Under the pieces are notes generated by a model, which did no database searches, was not told where the DNA came from, and was given only the letters and a program-made list of their open reading frames with translations. The translations under genes were made by a program, and so were the position numbers. A stretch of 6,581 bases of DNA, from NCBI GenBank assembly GCA_005240015.1, contig SBBV01000178.1:1-6581 (forward strand), written 5' to 3'. This document shows, in pieces, positions 4,502-6,581 of the stretch; positions within the stretch are counted from its first letter, which is position 1, and every line of letters begins with the position of its first letter. Origin of the DNA: Candidatus Odyssella thessalonicensis. GTDB taxonomy: Bacteria > Pseudomonadota > Alphaproteobacteria > Bin65.

Positions 4502-6466
4502 CTAACTCGAGATCTGCCACGTATTGTTGCGGTAGCACGCGACGCCGGTCCCCGACAGCGTGCGGCCGCCCACGGTCACCGTCTGCTGGAAACGGCGGCA
4601 CATGTCCCGGCCCGGTATGGTGGCGATGATGCGGATCGTGCCGCTCGCACCCGAGCGCTGGTTGGTCCAGGTGCTGGGATTGGCGCCGTCGCGCGCCGAG
4701 GTGAGTGTGTACTGGAAGACGCGCTGCACGTAGAAGCAATCCGTCTCCGCCGCATACACCCCTCTCAACACCGAGTAGTCGCAGCTGACACCACGCGACG
4801 CGCGCTGCTCCTCCTGCTCGCGCTTGCGCGCCTCTTCCTGCTCGCGGCGGCGGGCTTCTTCCTGCTCCTGGCGACGGCGCGCTTCTTCCTGCTCGCGCCG
4901 CTGCTGCTCGCGACGGGCCTCTTCGTCGCGGCGGCGCGCCTCTTCCTCCTGGCGGCGGATGCGCTCTTCCTCGGCGCGGCGCTTTTCGTCCTCGGCCTGG
5001 CGGCGCGCATCCTCGCCCTGGTTGCGGCGCGCCTCTTCCTGCTCGCGACGCTTGCGCTCCTCTTCGGCGCGGCGCTTCGCGTCCTCGGCCTCGCGCCGGC
5101 GCGCCTCGTCCTGAGCCTTGCGGCGCGCTTCGTCTTCGGCCCTGCGCCGTTCGTCCTCGGCCTTGCGGCGCGCTTCGTCCTCGCTTTTGCGCCGGGCCTC
5201 CTCCTCGAGCTTGCGCTGGGTCTCGGCATCGGCGCTGATCTTGGTCGTGTCGGTGCCGCGCTTGTCCGCGCCCGTCGTGCCGGTGCCGAACAGGCCGTGA
5301 TCGGGATTGAGCGCGATGTAGGCGCCGACGCCCGAGGCCGCGAGCAGCACGGCGACGCCCACCGCGATCGCCGCCATCTTGCCAGCGCCGCCGCGGCGCT
5401 GATGCGCGAGCGCGTCCTCGCGACCGATCGTGGGGAAGCGCATCGACGCCGAGCCGCCGAGCGTGGGATTGCCGGCCTGGGTGGCGGGAGCGCCTCTGCC
5501 GGCGAGCGCGGCGTGGCCGGCCAGCATCGTGGCGCTGCTCCGGGCCGAGGCCGCTTCGCGGCCCATCGTGGGCGGCGGCGCGGCCGGAACCTCCTGGCCG
5601 AGCAGCATCGCGCGCCACTGGTCGACGCTCTGCGGCCGCTGCTCCTCCTCGACCTTGAGGCCCTCGTCGATGGCGGCGAGGAACGTCTCGCCGAAGCGCC
5701 CGCGTCCGGCTTCGACCGCGGGCGTGATCGGATCGCGCTTCACGCGCGCCGGCGCTTCGGGCGGAATGCGCCCGGCCACGGCCTGATAGAGGATGCTGGC
5801 CATGGCGTAGATGTCGGTCCACGGGCCCTGATTGCCGTCGGCGAAATATTGCTCGAGCGGCGCGTAGCCGGGGGTCACGATCGAGGTGAGGTTCTTGCTC
5901 TTGCGCCCGACCGCGTTGCGCGCGGCGCCGAAATCGAGCAGTACCGGCGAGCCGTCCTCGCGGATGAAAATGTTGCCGGGCTTCAAGTCGCGGTGGAGGT
6001 AGCCGGCCTTGTGCACGACACCGAGGCCGTCGAGCAGCGGGATCACGAGGCTGAGCAGATCCTCTTCGGTGAAGTCGCTGCGGTGCTTGCGGAACAGCTC
6101 GGCCAGGCTCTGCCCGCGCTGATACTCCATCACCATGTAGGCGGTGCCGTTCTCTTTGAACGCGCGATACACCGGCACGATGTTGGGGTGACGGAAGAGG
6201 CCGAGCGTCTGGGCCTCCTTCATGAAGCGGTCGAGGCCCCATTCGTAGTCGTTGTTGTCGGCGGTCGAGCGCGGCTGCACCTTGGAATCGTCGCGCCGCA
6301 CCGCGAACTCGGTCGGCAGGTACTCTTTGATCGCGACGTCCTTGCCGAGGTTGTTGTCGGCGGCGAGGTAGGTGATGCCGAAGCCGCCGTGCCCGAGCAC
6401 GGATTTCAGCGTGTATTCCTGCAGCTGGTAGCCCGTCGGCAGGGCATTGAAATGCTGTTCGGTCAT
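4502..6466 (-). CDS. Transmembrane Ser/Thr protein kinase with coiled-coil and 17 kDa-antigen-like ectodomain
   Basis: This 654-residue Hanks-type kinase should phosphorylate Ser/Thr residues of cytoplasmic proteins from the inner membrane. The kinase domain (about 18-290) is complete: glycine loop GHGGFG (25-30), ATP-binding Lys47 in VAIKEYLP, helix-C Glu84, HRDLKPGN (158-165), DFG (178-180), TPGYAPLEQY in the activation/P+1 loop (198-207), Asp218 and Arg277. A linker (291-360) repeats Pro-Thr-hydrophobic-Gly motifs at Thr300, Thr335 and Thr346. One membrane helix (about 364-386) follows, then an uninterrupted Glu/Arg/Lys/Ala/Gln-rich segment (about 412-557), then a globular end (560-654) with Cys562, Cys577, Cys623 and Cys644. 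Its CRRFQQTVTVGGRT...AC...TW pattern resembles the C terminus of the 17 kDa outer-membrane antigen family. The ATG at 6466 sits at the usual distance before the glycine loop; only a weak GAGAG precedes it. It is first in the five-gene series. The kinase call is certain; the role of the outer domain is inference. Confidence 0.95.
   Translation of the reverse strand: MTEQHFNALPTGYQLQEYTLKSVLGHGGFGITYLAADNNLGKDVAIKEYLPTEFAVRRDDSKVQPRSTADNNDYEWGLDRFMKEAQTLGLFRHPNIVPVYRAFKENGTAYMVMEYQRGQSLAELFRKHRSDFTEEDLLSLVIPLLDGLGVVHKAGYLHRDLKPGNIFIREDGSPVLLDFGAARNAVGRKSKNLTSIVTPGYAPLEQYFADGNQGPWTDIYAMASILYQAVAGRIPPEAPARVKRDPITPAVEAGRGRFGETFLAAIDEGLKVEEEQRPQSVDQWRAMLLGQEVPAAPPPTMGREAASARSSATMLAGHAALAGRGAPATQAGNPTLGGSASMRFPTIGREDALAHQRRGGAGKMAAIAVGVAVLLAASGVGAYIALNPDHGLFGTGTTGADKRGTDTTKISADAETQRKLEEEARRKSEDEARRKAEDERRRAEDEARRKAQDEARRREAEDAKRRAEEERKRREQEEARRNQGEDARRQAEDEKRRAEEERIRRQEEEARRRDEEARREQQRREQEEARRRQEQEEARRREQEEARKREQEEQRASRGVSCDYSVLRGVYAAETDCFYVQRVFQYTLTSARDGANPSTWTNQRSGASGTIRIIATIPGRDMCRRFQQTVTVGGRTLSGTGVACYRNNTWQISS
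4796..5233 (-). repeat. Degenerate in-gene repeat encoding the kinase's charged helix
   Basis: Within the kinase gene this stretch repeats variants of GAA/GAG-GCG-CGC-CGC codons encoding EEARRREQ, EDEARRKA and related octads (residues about 412-557). It is imperfectly periodic and has no Pro and a single Gly. It should form a long single alpha helix or coiled coil. Internal similarity at DNA level makes it prone to length change by recombination or slippage. Confidence 0.85.
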
Positions 6467-6482
6467 GGGCTCTCGGAGCAGG

Positions 6483-6498
6483 GGCGCCGCGCGGCGCC
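6483..6498. repeat. Perfect 16-bp palindrome upstream of the kinase
   Basis: GGCGCCGC is followed directly by its complement GCGGCGCC, 16 nt before the kinase ATG. It could be an operator for a dimeric regulator or, in RNA, a hairpin close enough to limit ribosome access. In GC-rich DNA such palindromes also arise by chance, so function is not claimed. Confidence 0.45.
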
Positions 6499-6581
6499 AT
6501 GCAATAGGTTACGGGGACGGAATAGGGAGCCGTGCCCGAAGCGCCGCCGCGCGGCCTTCGAGGACATGCCCCGACACGGGC

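Noticed and set aside
4425..6500. Minus-strand open frame of 691 codons overlapping the kinase in another phase
   Set aside because: Its product is low-complexity Arg/Gly/Ala/Pro with no domain; the kinase frame carries all catalytic motifs.
6463..6567. Short minus-strand frame (34 codons from an ATG, open to the window edge) whose stop overlaps the kinase start as ATGA
   Set aside because: The overlap would suit translational coupling, but the peptide is Arg-rich, has no ribosome site that I can see and passes through the palindrome; it looks like chance in GC-rich DNA.
6561..6581. Possible start of a divergent plus-strand gene (GAGGAC then ATG) at the right edge
   Set aside because: The spacing from GAGG to ATG is only 2 nt and just six full codons are visible.
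1..6581. CRISPR arrays, tRNA or rRNA genes, insertion sequences, secretion-system genes
   Set aside because: None seen on either strand: no regular direct repeats with spacers, no tRNA-like arms, and no transposase or secretion motif in any frame.

Overview
The window is GC-rich (roughly two thirds G+C by eye). Its five convincing genes all lie on the minus strand, so the operon reads from high to low coordinates. The likely source is an alphaproteobacterium. The grounds are codon use with G or C in third position, a C-terminal domain resembling the alphaproteobacterial 17 kDa surface antigen family, and an intergenic palindromic repeat built on a CCCCGC...GCGGGG core, a type I associate with Bradyrhizobium-, Reyranella- and Rhodospirillales-like genomes. 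The genus cannot be fixed from the sequence alone.

Layout in transcription order: a short leader with a perfect 16-bp palindrome (6467-6581); a transmembrane Hanks-type Ser/Thr protein kinase with a long charged helix and a small cysteine-containing outer domain (6466-4502); a 123-bp gap with a hairpin and a possible promoter; an FHA-domain protein (4378-3491); a 169-bp gap carrying a pair of inverted REP-like palindromes (3342-3450); a soluble PP2C-type phosphatase (3321-2521); 35 bp later, a second PP2C phosphatase with a membrane anchor and a proline-rich tail (2485-1100); a 122-bp gap; and a secreted or membrane-anchored trypsin-like serine protease (977 to beyond base 1), cut by the window edge at a perfect 36-bp palindrome.

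Together the genes form a compact eukaryotic-like phospho-signalling cassette. The kinase writes Ser/Thr phosphorylation, the FHA protein reads phosphothreonine, and two PP2C enzymes erase it, one free in the cytoplasm and one tethered to the inner membrane. The kinase, the second phosphatase and the protease are all predicted to expose parts to the periplasm, so envelope sensing is the most natural reading. Kinase, FHA protein and PP2C phosphatase also occur together in type VI secretion post-translational control, but no secretion gene is seen here.

The most unusual elements are the kinase ectodomain (a helix about 145 residues long ending in a 17 kDa-antigen-like domain), a Pro-Thr-hydrophobic...Gly-Arg-Glu motif shared by the kinase juxtamembrane region and the FHA protein linker, and the pairing of a soluble with a membrane-tethered phosphatase. 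Long plus-strand open frames across these genes are GC-rich shadows and are not annotated.
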